The notes below the pieces were generated by a model that saw only the letters and a program-made list of their open reading frames with translations, did not search any database and was not told the origin of the DNA. This document shows, piece by piece, positions 10,031-18,481 of a stretch of DNA of 64,000 bases (positions are counted from its first letter, which is position 1; each line of letters begins with the position of its first letter). The DNA is from Luteolibacter sp. SL250. Its GTDB lineage: Bacteria; Verrucomicrobiota; Verrucomicrobiia; Verrucomicrobiales; Akkermansiaceae. The translations under genes and the position numbers were made by a program. The stretch is taken from the NCBI RefSeq assembly GCF_026625605.1, contig NZ_CP113054.1, positions 3,534,001 to 3,598,000 of the forward strand, read 5' to 3'.

Positions 10031-10801
10031 ATGACGGAATCCGTGAGCCATATCCCTCTCCTGCGCCAAGGGCCGGATGGTTCCCGCCAGGCGACCGATG
10101 CGCTGGCGGTGGAGGAACCGCTGGAGTTGCGGCTGGACGGGCACGCCGTCTCCGTCCTGATGCGGACACCGGGCCACGACGAAGAACTCGCCGCCGGATT
10201 TCTGATCACCGAGGGCATTGTCCATGCGATGTCCCAAGTCAGGAGAATCGAAGCCAGGCGGGATGAGAACCGCGTGCTGGTGTTCCTGGAGGACGGGGTG
10301 GAGGTGGATCTGGCACGGCTCACCCGGCACCTGTTCACCGGCTCCTCCTGCGGACTGTGCGGAAAGGCGACGCTGGAGGCCATCCTGACCCATTCCCCGC
10401 CCATCCCCACCGTGCCGGAGATCGCGGATGAAGTGATCCTTTCCGCGCCGGAAAGGCTGAGGGCATCCCAATCCATCTTCGACACCACCGGCGGCCTCCA
10501 CGCGGCGGGCATCTTTTCCATCACCGGAGAACTGCTGGCCTCGCGCGAGGACATCGGCAGGCACAACGCCGTGGACAAGGTCATCGGGCGCGCGACCATG
10601 GATGGCATGGATCTGGCGGAGACCTTCCTGCTCGTTTCCGGCAGGGCTTCGTTCGAGATCATGCAGAAGGCGCTCGCCGCGCGGATCCCGCTGGTGGCCG
10701 CCGTCTCCGCCCCCAGTTCCCTGGCGGTCGAGTTCGCGAAAGAATCCGGTCAGGGATTGATCGGTTTTCTCAGGCCACCCGGGTTCAACCGCTATGCGTG
10801 A
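10031..10801 (+). CDS. fdhD: Formate dehydrogenase accessory sulfurtransferase FdhD
   Basis: FdhD transfers sulfur from the IscS cysteine desulfurase to the molybdenum cofactor and is needed for active formate dehydrogenase. The protein (256 residues) has the family pattern: EEPLELRL near the N-terminus, GHDEELAAGFLITEGI, the CGLCGK cysteine loop, FDTTGGLHAAG, the REDIGRHNAVDKVIG block and SGRASFEIMQKA. The start is set at ATG 10031; an upstream TTG at 10016 would add five residues. No formate dehydrogenase gene is in the window, so the client enzyme is encoded elsewhere. It is divergent from lysA and convergent with the OsmC gene. Confidence 0.93.
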   Translation: MTESVSHIPLLRQGPDGSRQATDALAVEEPLELRLDGHAVSVLMRTPGHDEELAAGFLITEGIVHAMSQVRRIEARRDENRVLVFLEDGVEVDLARLTRHLFTGSSCGLCGKATLEAILTHSPPIPTVPEIADEVILSAPERLRASQSIFDTTGGLHAAGIFSITGELLASREDIGRHNAVDKVIGRATMDGMDLAETFLLVSGRASFEIMQKALAARIPLVAAVSAPSSLAVEFAKESGQGLIGFLRPPGFNRYA

Positions 10802-10805
10802 ACCA

Positions 10806-10824
10806 GGTGCGGCCGGAGCGCACC
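10806..10824. terminator. Small hairpin between convergent fdhD and OsmC genes
   Basis: GGTGCG (10806-10811) pairs with CGCACC (10819-10824) around a 7-base loop, filling the 24-base gap between two convergent genes. The position suggests a bidirectional terminator, but there is no T-run. Confidence 0.35.
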
Positions 10825-10825
10825 C

Positions 10826-11233
10826 TCACTTCCATGTCCACTGCATGACCACCTCGATGTCCGGGTGGAGGCTGTGGTGGACGGGGCAGCCACGGGCGGC
10901 GGCTTCGAAGACTTTCCGCTCCGGATGGTCCGCAGGCAGGGGCATGTCCAGATCCACCTCCAGCTTCGCGATGCGGCGCGGCAGATCCTCCGACATGTGC
11001 TTGCGGACGGCAACCTTCAGACCCTCCAGGGAGATCTCCTTGCGGCGTGCCATGATGCCCATGACGGTGGCCATGCAAGCACCCAGCGCCGTGGCAACAA
11101 GGTCTGTTGGCGAGAAGGATTCCCCACGGCCGTTGTTATCCACGGGCGCATCCGTGGCGAGCGTGGTGCCGGATGGGCCATGGACCGCGCTGCAGTGTAG
11201 GTCCCCTTCGTAGTCGAGCTTGATTTCAACCAT
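10826..11233 (-). CDS. OsmC family protein
   Basis: This 135-residue protein has the OsmC/Ohr fold signature: a GESFSPTDLVATALGACMA helix with a reactive cysteine, a second half with a GCPVHHSL cysteine, and a C-terminal beta strand. Family members reduce organic hydroperoxides through the two cysteines. The order GAC-M and GCPVHHSL is closer to the general OsmC/YhfA type than to Ohr. The start at 11233 (MVEIKLDYEG) is five bases downstream of the kinase stop, so it is probably co-transcribed as the last gene of the sigma-kinase operon. An upstream in-frame extension to 11464 lies inside the kinase gene and is rejected. Confidence 0.88.
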   Translation of the reverse strand: MVEIKLDYEGDLHCSAVHGPSGTTLATDAPVDNNGRGESFSPTDLVATALGACMATVMGIMARRKEISLEGLKVAVRKHMSEDLPRRIAKLEVDLDMPLPADHPERKVFEAAARGCPVHHSLHPDIEVVMQWTWK

Positions 11234-11238
11234 GATGA

Positions 11239-14031
11239 TCAGTTTCCAGGGATGGGAGGGGCCGGGACCGGAGCAGGCACCGGTGGGACCGTGGAACCGG
11301 GGATCACGGGCGGAACGGGCGGGGCCGGATCCAGCGGATTGATCTCCTTGCCATTGCCGACCCTGACGAGGACGACACGGAAGCCGGTGGAGGCATCCCC
11401 CTTCGACGGTGGGATCCAGTTGCGGAAACCGGTGTACAACGCTTCCTCGCGGTAGGTGTCCCAACCGCCACCACGGAGGACACCCATCTGGATATCCCCA
11501 TTTGCGACACGGATCGGGCGGCCGTCCGCGCTCATGACGGGGATGTCATCGGCGTCCTTCCAGTCCGTATAGACCCACTCCTGCGCGTTCCCGCTGAGGT
11601 CGTAGATGCCGTAGCGGTTCGGCGGGAAGATCCCCACGGTGGAGGTGTACGGATTGTCGTCGGAGTAACCCGGGATCGACAGGTCGGAGGATTTCCCCGG
11701 AGCGAGCGCGGCGCTGGTGTCCGCGAAGTTCCCCGCCCCTTTGGGAGGCGGCCACACGGTGCCCCATGGAAAGCTGGGAGCCTTGTCACTGTCCCGGGCG
11801 AGCGGGGATTTGCCGGCCTGATCCTCGATGCCGGCCATCCGGCTCCATTCCAGGTCCGTCGGCAGACGGTAAACATGGCTTTCCCGGATCAGGCCTTCCT
11901 CGCGCTCCTTCCGCGTCAGCCAGACGCAGAACTTCTCCGCGTCGTCCCTGGAGACATACACGACGGGGTGGTCATCCGCCTGGGAGAAATCCGTCGCCAG
12001 CGGCATGGTGAGCGGCATGAGCGCACCGGTGATGTCGTCGGCAGCCTCCGGTCCGGCGGCTTCCTGCTCGCGGGCGAGGTTCGCATTGTAGCCGGTGACG
12101 AACGCACGGTAGTCCGCCACGCGGCTCTCCCATTTCGCCACCATCATATCCGGTCCCAGCGGCACGAACTCCATGCCCAGGGTGTTCTTCCAGTCCTTGC
12201 CGAAGATGATGCCTTTGTTCTCCTCCAGCTTGCGGGTGATCTCCGCGGTCTGGCTGGCGGTCACCTCCATCTCGAACTCCAGCGGCTTGAAGCCTTCCTT
12301 CAGCAGCGTGAACTTCGTATGCGGGCCGGGTTTCACCCGCTCCAGCAGGACGGTGCCGTCCTTGTCCGTCATCCCCCGGCGCATGCCGTCGATGAAGATC
12401 TCCACCTCCGGCGGGTCCGTCTTCAGGCGGACCATGCCGAAGTCGATCCTGCGGACGACGACGTAGAACGGACGCAGGTCATCCTTCCGCTGCGCGTCCG
12501 TCATCTTCGGATCCTTGAACGAAAGGTCGCGGTCCGGGACCATCTCGAAATCCCGGGTGAGCAGGCCGTTGCGCAGCGCCTCACCCTCCAGCCAACTGCA
12601 GAAAGCGCGGGCCGCCTCGTCATTCGCCAGCGTGATCTCCGTCTCGATGCCGTTCTGGGAAACCGTCAGGAAATCCTCCGTCTTGCGCGCGCTGGCCGCA
12701 TTGAACATGAGCCAGTCCCTCTTTTTCATGTAGCCCTCGCTGATGTGGGCTTTCCGGCTGTCGAGCGGCTTGTAGCGGTTGCGCAGGTGGTCCATCCACA
12801 CCACGCCGCCTTCCGGGGGCTGGTCCGGCTGGAGGTTTTCAATGACCGCCATGACGCCCTCCCCGTCCACCACCGTCACCTTGATGTCCTTCGGCTGGTA
12901 CTTCGCCAGCTCGATGCGGAACTCCAGGGTCTGCCCCAGCTTGGCGTTGATCTCACGCGTGGGCGTGAGGTCAACGTAGGTTCCCTTCCCGTCATAGACC
13001 GTCGCATTTCCCGGGATGGTGATGAGCTTCACCTGCCGGAACTTCTCCACCGGACGATTCACCGGCGGAGGCTTCACGATGTTGACCAGGCTCTGGATCC
13101 TGCCCCGTTTCGTCACCTCATAGCCCGCCCAGCCAGCCAGGCCGAGCAGCAGCAGGGAGACGACCCATACCATGGAAAAACTGCGCTTCCGTTTCGCCCG
13201 CTTGCCGCGCTGGAGCCGCCGCAGGGCCTCCGCAAGCTCCGCCGCGGAGGTGATCATCCGCTTGGAAAGCCGTGGCTCGCAGATGTCACAGATGATCCGG
13301 TTCAGCTCCAGCCAGCGCTTCCGCTGGGAGCCCGCAGGCAGCGTGTCCGGAAGTTCCGGGAACTCCAGGCGGTCCTTTCCCGTGGCGATCTCATAGAGCA
13401 CCTTGCCCAGGCTGTAGACGTCCGCCTGCGCGGAACCGGGGCCTTCCGGCGGGACGAAGCCCTCCGTGCCGACGAAGGTCCGCTGGTCGCGCGCCGCCAC
13501 CAGGCCGATGTCCGCCAGCTTCGCCTTCCCATTGAGGAAGATGACGTTCGACGGCTTCACGTCGCGGTGCGCGAGCCCGCGCTCATGCAGGTGGTGCAGC
13601 GCTTCCGCAAGCCGCAGGCCCACATCGATGCAGGTGTCCGTGTCGAGCTGCGGGTGCAATGCCTGCTTCGCGTCCGCACGCAGCGTCCGCGGTTCATACT
13701 CGATGGGGTTGATGTTCTGGCCGGAGCGGACGTCGTCCCCCAGCTCCATCACGTAATAGTAGAACGAAACGCCGTCCGGACTGCGGCCGACGTGCAGGAT
13801 GTGGACCAGTCCGGGGTGGTCCCGCGACATCGGCTCGAACTTCAGGATCCCCTCGAACTCGCGCTCGAAACCGCGGGCGTCCTCGAAGTCCTCCCGCCAT
13901 ACCACCTTGACCGCCCGCAGCGCACCGGTCACCCCCCGGCCCAGCCACACCTCGCCGTAAGCGCCCCCCCCGATCTTGCGGAGGATCTCATGGTCGGGGA
14001 TGACAGGATCAGGTCGGGATTTACTCGGCAT
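11239..14031 (-). CDS. Transmembrane Ser/Thr protein kinase with PEGA and FGE-like domains
   Basis: Residues 15-275 are a Hanks-type kinase: glycine loop GGGAYGEV at 21-28, catalytic lysine in AVKVV near 42, catalytic loop HRDVKPSNV at 155-163, and DIG instead of DFG at 174-176. A transmembrane helix spans about 286-304 after a basic stretch. The outside part has PEGA-like beta repeats (about 530-605) and a formylglycine-generating-enzyme/SUMF-like module (about 615-905) with NTLGMEFV, YRLPTDLEW, GNAQEWVYT, LRGGGW and STGFRVV. The usual active-site cysteines of true FGE near RGGSW are absent, so this is more likely a binding module. The start overlaps the sigma-factor stop by 11 bases and has a GGAGG site, indicating translational coupling. 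Phosphorylation of the sigma factor is a reasonable inference. Confidence 0.9.
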   Translation of the reverse strand: MPSKSRPDPVIPDHEILRKIGGGAYGEVWLGRGVTGALRAVKVVWREDFEDARGFEREFEGILKFEPMSRDHPGLVHILHVGRSPDGVSFYYYVMELGDDVRSGQNINPIEYEPRTLRADAKQALHPQLDTDTCIDVGLRLAEALHHLHERGLAHRDVKPSNVIFLNGKAKLADIGLVAARDQRTFVGTEGFVPPEGPGSAQADVYSLGKVLYEIATGKDRLEFPELPDTLPAGSQRKRWLELNRIICDICEPRLSKRMITSAAELAEALRRLQRGKRAKRKRSFSMVWVVSLLLLGLAGWAGYEVTKRGRIQSLVNIVKPPPVNRPVEKFRQVKLITIPGNATVYDGKGTYVDLTPTREINAKLGQTLEFRIELAKYQPKDIKVTVVDGEGVMAVIENLQPDQPPEGGVVWMDHLRNRYKPLDSRKAHISEGYMKKRDWLMFNAASARKTEDFLTVSQNGIETEITLANDEAARAFCSWLEGEALRNGLLTRDFEMVPDRDLSFKDPKMTDAQRKDDLRPFYVVVRRIDFGMVRLKTDPPEVEIFIDGMRRGMTDKDGTVLLERVKPGPHTKFTLLKEGFKPLEFEMEVTASQTAEITRKLEENKGIIFGKDWKNTLGMEFVPLGPDMMVAKWESRVADYRAFVTGYNANLAREQEAAGPEAADDITGALMPLTMPLATDFSQADDHPVVYVSRDDAEKFCVWLTRKEREEGLIRESHVYRLPTDLEWSRMAGIEDQAGKSPLARDSDKAPSFPWGTVWPPPKGAGNFADTSAALAPGKSSDLSIPGYSDDNPYTSTVGIFPPNRYGIYDLSGNAQEWVYTDWKDADDIPVMSADGRPIRVANGDIQMGVLRGGGWDTYREEALYTGFRNWIPPSKGDASTGFRVVLVRVGNGKEINPLDPAPPVPPVIPGSTVPPVPAPVPAPPIPGN

Positions 14032-14686
14032 CTTCCTCCAGTTTCGCGAGTTCGCGCTTCAGCACGGAGCCGACGCGATGCTTCGCCAGATATACCTGCG
14101 CCATACTGACGTTCAAGTGGTCCTGCACTTTTTTCGCGTCCCACTGCTTGATGACGTAATAGTGGAAAATCTGGTACTGCTTCGGTGAAACCTGCGCCTT
14201 CACCCTGGAAAGAGCGGCGTCGGCGACGTTCTTTTTCCACTCCACATCCCACAGGCGCGAAAGGAGGTCCCCGTTCGGGTCCTCCACCCGGTCGATCACG
14301 GCGGTCTTCCGGTCGTTGTCCCACTCCCCACCAGCCATCGCGGTGTCTTTCTTCCGCTTCCGGAACTGGTCGTTGATCCGCCAGCGGGTCATGTTCATCA
14401 GCCAGGTCTTGAAGGATCCCTGCTCCGGATCATAGAGCTTCCGTTTGCTCTGCTTGGCGATGGAAAGGATGGTTTCCTGCACGCAGTCGAAGGCTTCGTC
14501 CGCCCGCAGCCCGGCCTTCACGGCGACAGAGTAGATCAGCCGCCAGTAGGTTTGGTAAAATTCGTCCCAAGTCCGTTGGTCTTCCCAGTTGTCCAGACGG
14601 GCGATGAGGCTCTTGCGCGTTTTCGCATAGGCCTCCGCCATGATCACATCGTCCTTGTTTTCCTTCTCTACATCGTCCTCGGACAT
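14021..14686 (-). CDS. ECF-type RNA polymerase sigma factor
   Basis: This 221-residue protein has sigma region 2 (WDEFYQTYWRLIYSVAVKAG, then EAFDCVQETILSI and FKTWLMNMTRWRINDQFRKRK, which matches the -10-recognising helix) and region 4 (VSPKQYQIFHYYVIKQW, then a helix-turn-helix in DHLNVSMAQVYLAKHRV). The start at 14686 has a very strong Shine-Dalgarno sequence AAAGGAGG (minus strand, 14690-14697). It overlaps the kinase gene by 11 bases. Sigma factors paired with Ser/Thr kinases, such as the ECF43 group of Xanthomonas and Vibrio, are switched on by phosphorylation instead of by release from an anti-sigma factor. No anti-sigma gene is seen here, which fits that model. Confidence 0.9.
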   Translation of the reverse strand: MSEDDVEKENKDDVIMAEAYAKTRKSLIARLDNWEDQRTWDEFYQTYWRLIYSVAVKAGLRADEAFDCVQETILSIAKQSKRKLYDPEQGSFKTWLMNMTRWRINDQFRKRKKDTAMAGGEWDNDRKTAVIDRVEDPNGDLLSRLWDVEWKKNVADAALSRVKAQVSPKQYQIFHYYVIKQWDAKKVQDHLNVSMAQVYLAKHRVGSVLKRELAKLEEDAE

Positions 14687-14917
14687 CGGCCCTCCTTTAC
14701 CCGAACAACCCTGCGCTGTCTTTCATTCATTGCGGAATTTCGCAAGTCACTGATAAAGAGGCATGAATTTTATGCTACTGAAAGCAAAATAGTCAGGAAA
14801 AACGAAGGATCACCGAACTTATTTACAACCCCACGCTTTTTGCACTATCTAACGGTCCTATCACTCAGCCCGTGTTCCGGATTCACCCCCCGGATACTCC
14901 CCCCACGGAGAGATGAC

Positions 14918-15538
14918 ATGTCACCCGAAACAACACCATTGAACGCTTCCCAGGCGGTCGAGAGGATCCGTGAGATCATCGTAGGCCGTCATCTGGAAAG
15001 GCTTGAGCAGCGCGTGGCACGTTTGGAAGCGTCCGACGTGCCGGAGGCCTCGTATCCCAAGCTGGATGAACGGGTTCTGCTGGCGGAGGCACGTGTGGAA
15101 GCGCTCCAGCACAGCGTGACGAGGCTGTCCGACAACACCCGTGACGAGCTTGAACGCCGGAACTACCTCCAGCGGGAGGAGATCCAGCGGCTGGCCCAGC
15201 AGATCCAGCAGGTGGCCGCCGCCCGGCCCGCCACTGCGGACGCCCTGCCCGCCGTCCAGCAACTGGAGCAGCGGCTGGGATCATGGCTGGGAGCGTGGAA
15301 AAACTCTTTCCAGGACCACCTGAACTCACGGGACCAACAGATTTCCAACCATATCCGGACGGAGATCGATACCTTGAAAAGCGCGATCGAAGGACGTTTG
15401 GCGGATGTCGAAAGCCGGCTACCGGACAGCGCGCGGCTTGAGCAGAGGTTCCAGAAAATCGCCGAAGCGGCGCGCGCCCTGGCGGATTCCATTTCCCAAC
15501 TCCCACCCCTCCCTCTCGCCGACGCATCCCCCCCATGA
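14918..15538 (+). CDS. Coiled-coil protein of unknown function
   Basis: The 206-residue product is nearly all heptad-like helix (for example ERLEQRVARLEASD, REEIQRLAQQIQQVAAA, EIDTLKSAIEGRLADVESR) and ends in a proline-rich tail. It has no signal peptide or membrane segment. The start at ATG 14918 is preceded by GGAG with correct spacing. Its stop overlaps the start of the next gene in ATGA, so the two products are translationally coupled and probably interact. It is divergent from the sigma-factor gene across an AT-rich 230-base region. The family was not recognised. Confidence 0.7.
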   Translation: MSPETTPLNASQAVERIREIIVGRHLERLEQRVARLEASDVPEASYPKLDERVLLAEARVEALQHSVTRLSDNTRDELERRNYLQREEIQRLAQQIQQVAAARPATADALPAVQQLEQRLGSWLGAWKNSFQDHLNSRDQQISNHIRTEIDTLKSAIEGRLADVESRLPDSARLEQRFQKIAEAARALADSISQLPPLPLADASPP

Positions 15539-16647
15539 TGTCCGCGCATCCGCTGCAACCACTCCCAACCGCCCATCCCAGCTCTGCCACCGGCCATTCC
15601 ACACGGCCAGTCGCATCGCCATGGGGTGGCTCTCCTGTTCCCGCCGCGCAGCCAGCGATCCCGGTGGGGAAGCTGGTCCTGCCTGCCTGGCCGGAAATGC
15701 CCCAGCCCCCCCAAGCCACGGCGGCGGTCCCGCAGTCCTCCCCCCTCCGTCCCCTGCCGGCTCCGGAAGCAGCGGCACCCGCCGCCCCCGCATTCCAGCC
15801 CCTCCCCCCGTTCCAGCCGGTGGCCCCGGCTCCGGAGGTCTCCGCCACCTTCGTTCCTCCCCAGGAGTTCCACGAACCGACGACGCCCACCTTCGCCGCC
15901 CCAACGGTCACGCCGTCCCCCGCAGCCGGACCGGCGGCAGTCCCCGAGCCCATCCCATCACCAGCTCCGATCTCACGGGACATTCCGGACGAGCCGGACT
16001 TCACCGACGATGACCTGCGGGAGGCCTTCGCACCGATCTTCAAGGGCATCACCGTCCAGGCATCCCCCATCGACCTGCATCTGGAACCGATGCTGCGGGC
16101 GACCATCCGCCGTGCCCTGGCGGAGTATTCCCCCACCACTGGCAGGCCGTTCACCAATCCCGGCATGTGGGACCGCTTCAAATGGCGGATGCGCGCGCTG
16201 TTCACCAGCCGTACCTACGAGGACATCCTGTTCGAGAAGACGAACCGGTTCCAGGTGGACGAGGTTTTCCTGCTGGATTCCCACAATCTTTCGCTGGTCT
16301 CCTATGCCAGCACCAACCCGGGCCGCCACGCTTCCGCGAAGCGGGTGGAAGGCACGGTCCACCGGCTGGCGCTCCAACTCCGGGAAACGGACGGCACGCT
16401 CCGCCGCTACTTCAAGCTGCCGGACGACCGCAACGTCATCGTCCGCGAAGGCGCGTTCATCTCGCTGGTGGCGGTCTTCCACGGCATGCCGAATGAAATG
16501 GCGATCAATGATCTGGGTTACACGCTCGGCAGCATCGAGGAGCGGTTCGAGGAACGCTACCGCATCCCCGGCTCCCCTCTCCTGAAGCTTCTCCAGCCCT
16601 TCCTGGAGGACTGCCTGCTCATCCAGGCGCCTGCAACGGCAGCCTAA
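15535..16647 (+). CDS. Proline-rich protein with conserved C-terminal domain, unknown function
   Basis: Residues 1 to about 150 are a low-complexity proline/alanine linker. Residues 150-370 form a compact domain with IDLHLEPMLRATIRRALAEY, MWDRFKWRMRALFTSRTYED, FQVDEVFLLDSHNLSLVSY and MAINDLGYTLGSIEERFEER. The phrase VDEVFLLDSHNLSLVSYAS followed by NPGRHASAKRVEGT reads like a PAS- or Roadblock-like sensing strand pattern, but the family was not recognised. It is coupled by a 4-base overlap (ATGA) to the coiled-coil gene. The pair may form a cytoplasmic scaffold or sensor. Confidence 0.7.
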   Translation: MMSAHPLQPLPTAHPSSATGHSTRPVASPWGGSPVPAAQPAIPVGKLVLPAWPEMPQPPQATAAVPQSSPLRPLPAPEAAAPAAPAFQPLPPFQPVAPAPEVSATFVPPQEFHEPTTPTFAAPTVTPSPAAGPAAVPEPIPSPAPISRDIPDEPDFTDDDLREAFAPIFKGITVQASPIDLHLEPMLRATIRRALAEYSPTTGRPFTNPGMWDRFKWRMRALFTSRTYEDILFEKTNRFQVDEVFLLDSHNLSLVSYASTNPGRHASAKRVEGTVHRLALQLRETDGTLRRYFKLPDDRNVIVREGAFISLVAVFHGMPNEMAINDLGYTLGSIEERFEERYRIPGSPLLKLLQPFLEDCLLIQAPATAA

Positions 16648-16694
16648 TCCCCCCTTGACCCCGGGGGTTCCGCCCCCTAAAGACCTCCCCACAC

Positions 16695-17888
16695 ATGGGA
16701 TTTGACACATTAGGACTCTCCGAAACCGTACTCCAAGCCATCGGCGAATCCGGTTACACCACGCCAACGCCCATCCAAGCCCAGGCCATTCCCATCATCC
16801 TTTCCGGGAAAGACGTCATCGGCGCATCCCAGACCGGCACGGGAAAGACCGCCGCCTTCGCCCTGCCCTCCCTTTCCAAGCTGGAGAAGATCGGCAAGCC
16901 GCAGATCCTGGTTCTCGAGCCTACCCGCGAGCTGGCCCACCAGGTGGCGGAACAGTTTGAAAAGTACGGCAAGCACACCGGCATGAAGGTGGCGCTGCTC
17001 TACGGCGGCGTGGGCCTCGGCGCCCAGTCGGAGGCCCTGGCCGCCGGCGCTGACATCGTCGTCGCCACCCCCGGCCGTCTGGTGGACCATTTCTACCGCG
17101 CGACGATGCGCTTCGGTGAGCTGAAGATCCTCATCCTGGACGAGGTGGACCGCATGCTGGACATGGGTTTCCTGCCGCAAGTGCGCAAGATCGTGAACCT
17201 CTGCCCGTGGGAAGGCCGCCAGACGCTGTTCTTCTCCGCCACCATGCCTCCGGCGATCCAGACCTTCGCCCAATGGTGCCTCACCGACCCGGTTTCCATC
17301 GAGATCGCCCGCACGTCGGTGCCGAAGAGCGTGACCCACGCCTTCTACCCGGTGGCCATGGACCAGCGTGACGAGCTGCTGCTCGCCCTGCTGAAGGAGA
17401 CCGAATACCACTCCGTGATGATCTTCACCCGCACCCGCAAGGAAGCGGACGAAGTCACCGCCATGATCAAGGCCGGCGGCGAGCCGAAGGTGGCCGCCAT
17501 GCACTCCGACATCAACCAGGCGGACCGCATGAAGGCCCTGGCCGGATTCAAGGAAGGCAAATACGAGATCCTGGTCGCCACGGACGTCGCCGCGCGCGGC
17601 ATCGACATCTCCAGCGTCTCCCACGTCATCAACTACCGTGTTCCGGAAAACGCGGAGGACTATGTCCACCGCATCGGCCGGACCGGCCGTGCCGCCGCCG
17701 AAGGCGACGCATTCACCATCCTCACCGCGGACGAGCTGGACTATGCGAAGTCCGTGGAGGTCTTCATCGACCAGACCATCCCGCGCCGGAAGCTGGACAA
17801 TTTCGAGTACGTCTACACCGCCCTGCTCGACACCGACCCGATCAAGCCGGTCCGCCGGAAGAAGGTCGGCGGGAAGAAGCGGCGTTGA
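16695..17888 (+). CDS. rhlE: DEAD-box RNA helicase, RhlE type
   Basis: ATP-dependent RNA helicase of 397 residues with the full motif set: Q motif TPTPIQAQAIP, Walker A SQTGTGKT, PTRELAHQ, TPGRL, SAT, ARGIDI and HRIGRTGR. Motif II reads DEVD instead of DEAD, a variant seen in RhlE-like proteins. The C-terminus ends in a short basic tail (RRKKVGGKKRR), likely for RNA contact. Such enzymes remodel ribosome precursors and act in cold adaptation and mRNA decay. The gene appears monocistronic, 47 bases after the proline-rich gene. Confidence 0.93.
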   Translation: MGFDTLGLSETVLQAIGESGYTTPTPIQAQAIPIILSGKDVIGASQTGTGKTAAFALPSLSKLEKIGKPQILVLEPTRELAHQVAEQFEKYGKHTGMKVALLYGGVGLGAQSEALAAGADIVVATPGRLVDHFYRATMRFGELKILILDEVDRMLDMGFLPQVRKIVNLCPWEGRQTLFFSATMPPAIQTFAQWCLTDPVSIEIARTSVPKSVTHAFYPVAMDQRDELLLALLKETEYHSVMIFTRTRKEADEVTAMIKAGGEPKVAAMHSDINQADRMKALAGFKEGKYEILVATDVAARGIDISSVSHVINYRVPENAEDYVHRIGRTGRAAAEGDAFTILTADELDYAKSVEVFIDQTIPRRKLDNFEYVYTALLDTDPIKPVRRKKVGGKKRR

Positions 17889-17960
17889 TTCCGCCCCGCC
17901 GCCATCTGATGCGGGTTCTTCCCCTGATGGATGTCTCAAAGCCACCATTTTTGCGTTTTT

Positions 17961-17978
17961 ATAAGAGAATCCTCTTAT
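17961..17978. repeat. Short AT-rich inverted repeat
   Basis: ATAAGAG (17961-17967) pairs with CTCTTAT (17972-17978) around a 4-base loop. A T-run lies before it on the plus strand, not after it, so it is not a typical terminator of rhlE. It may be an operator for the small gene starting at 17996. Confidence 0.35.
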
Positions 17979-17995
17979 AGCCAGACCCAGGAGCC

Positions 17996-18427
17996 ATGGT
18001 TACTTCATTTCATCAACTCAATCGAGGATGGAATGCCGAACCTAATAGCCCAGATCCCCGTGCCGAACGGCGAGGTGATGACTTGCTCCTGACTTTCCGG
18101 ATGAACGCATTCCAGTTCTCCGATTACGACGAAGATGACATTGGCGAGATTGCTTTTACCGATTGCGTGCGCTACCGGTTCGGGACGTTGAATGACGAAG
18201 GATGGCATCGGGGCCAAAGCCGCTTCCGGGATATTAAACATTCTTGGGGCGAGTTTTTTGAGGTTCGTGGCGATCTTCGGCTCGGTAACTGCCCTAGTGA
18301 TTGGAGTGGCCGACCTCCATTGACGATGGAGGGATTGGCTCATTTCCTGTTTTACTTCCGGGATCAGGATTTTGAATGTGATGCTCGGCAGTGGAGCTTT
18401 AGAATACGAGGATCTCAGCCTAATTGA
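17996..18427 (+). CDS. Hypothetical protein, possibly immunity-like
   Basis: A 143-residue soluble acidic protein with no signal peptide or membrane segment and no recognised domain. It is rich in aromatic residues (LLLTFRMNAFQFSDYDEDD, HFLFYFRDQDFECDARQW). Its base composition is clearly lower in GC than the flanking rhlE and ruvC genes, which suggests recent acquisition. Small acidic orphans of this style are common among immunity proteins of polymorphic toxins, but no toxin gene is adjacent. AGGAG lies very close to the ATG. Confidence 0.6.
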   Translation: MVTSFHQLNRGWNAEPNSPDPRAERRGDDLLLTFRMNAFQFSDYDEDDIGEIAFTDCVRYRFGTLNDEGWHRGQSRFRDIKHSWGEFFEVRGDLRLGNCPSDWSGRPPLTMEGLAHFLFYFRDQDFECDARQWSFRIRGSQPN

Positions 18428-18481
18428 ACAATCGAAGTTCCAACATCGGTGGCAGCCCTGAAATGATTTATCACAATTCCC

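Noticed and set aside
9873-10169. N-terminal extension of lysA
   Set aside because: It would overlap the divergent fdhD gene and has no family similarity.
11239-12200. Active formylglycine-generating enzyme
   Set aside because: The expected active-site cysteines are missing.
11875-14109. 744-codon open frame on the plus strand opposite the kinase
   Set aside because: It mirrors the kinase and sigma genes in high-GC DNA and shows no domain.
17961-17978. Terminator of rhlE
   Set aside because: The T-run precedes the hairpin on the plus strand and does not follow it.
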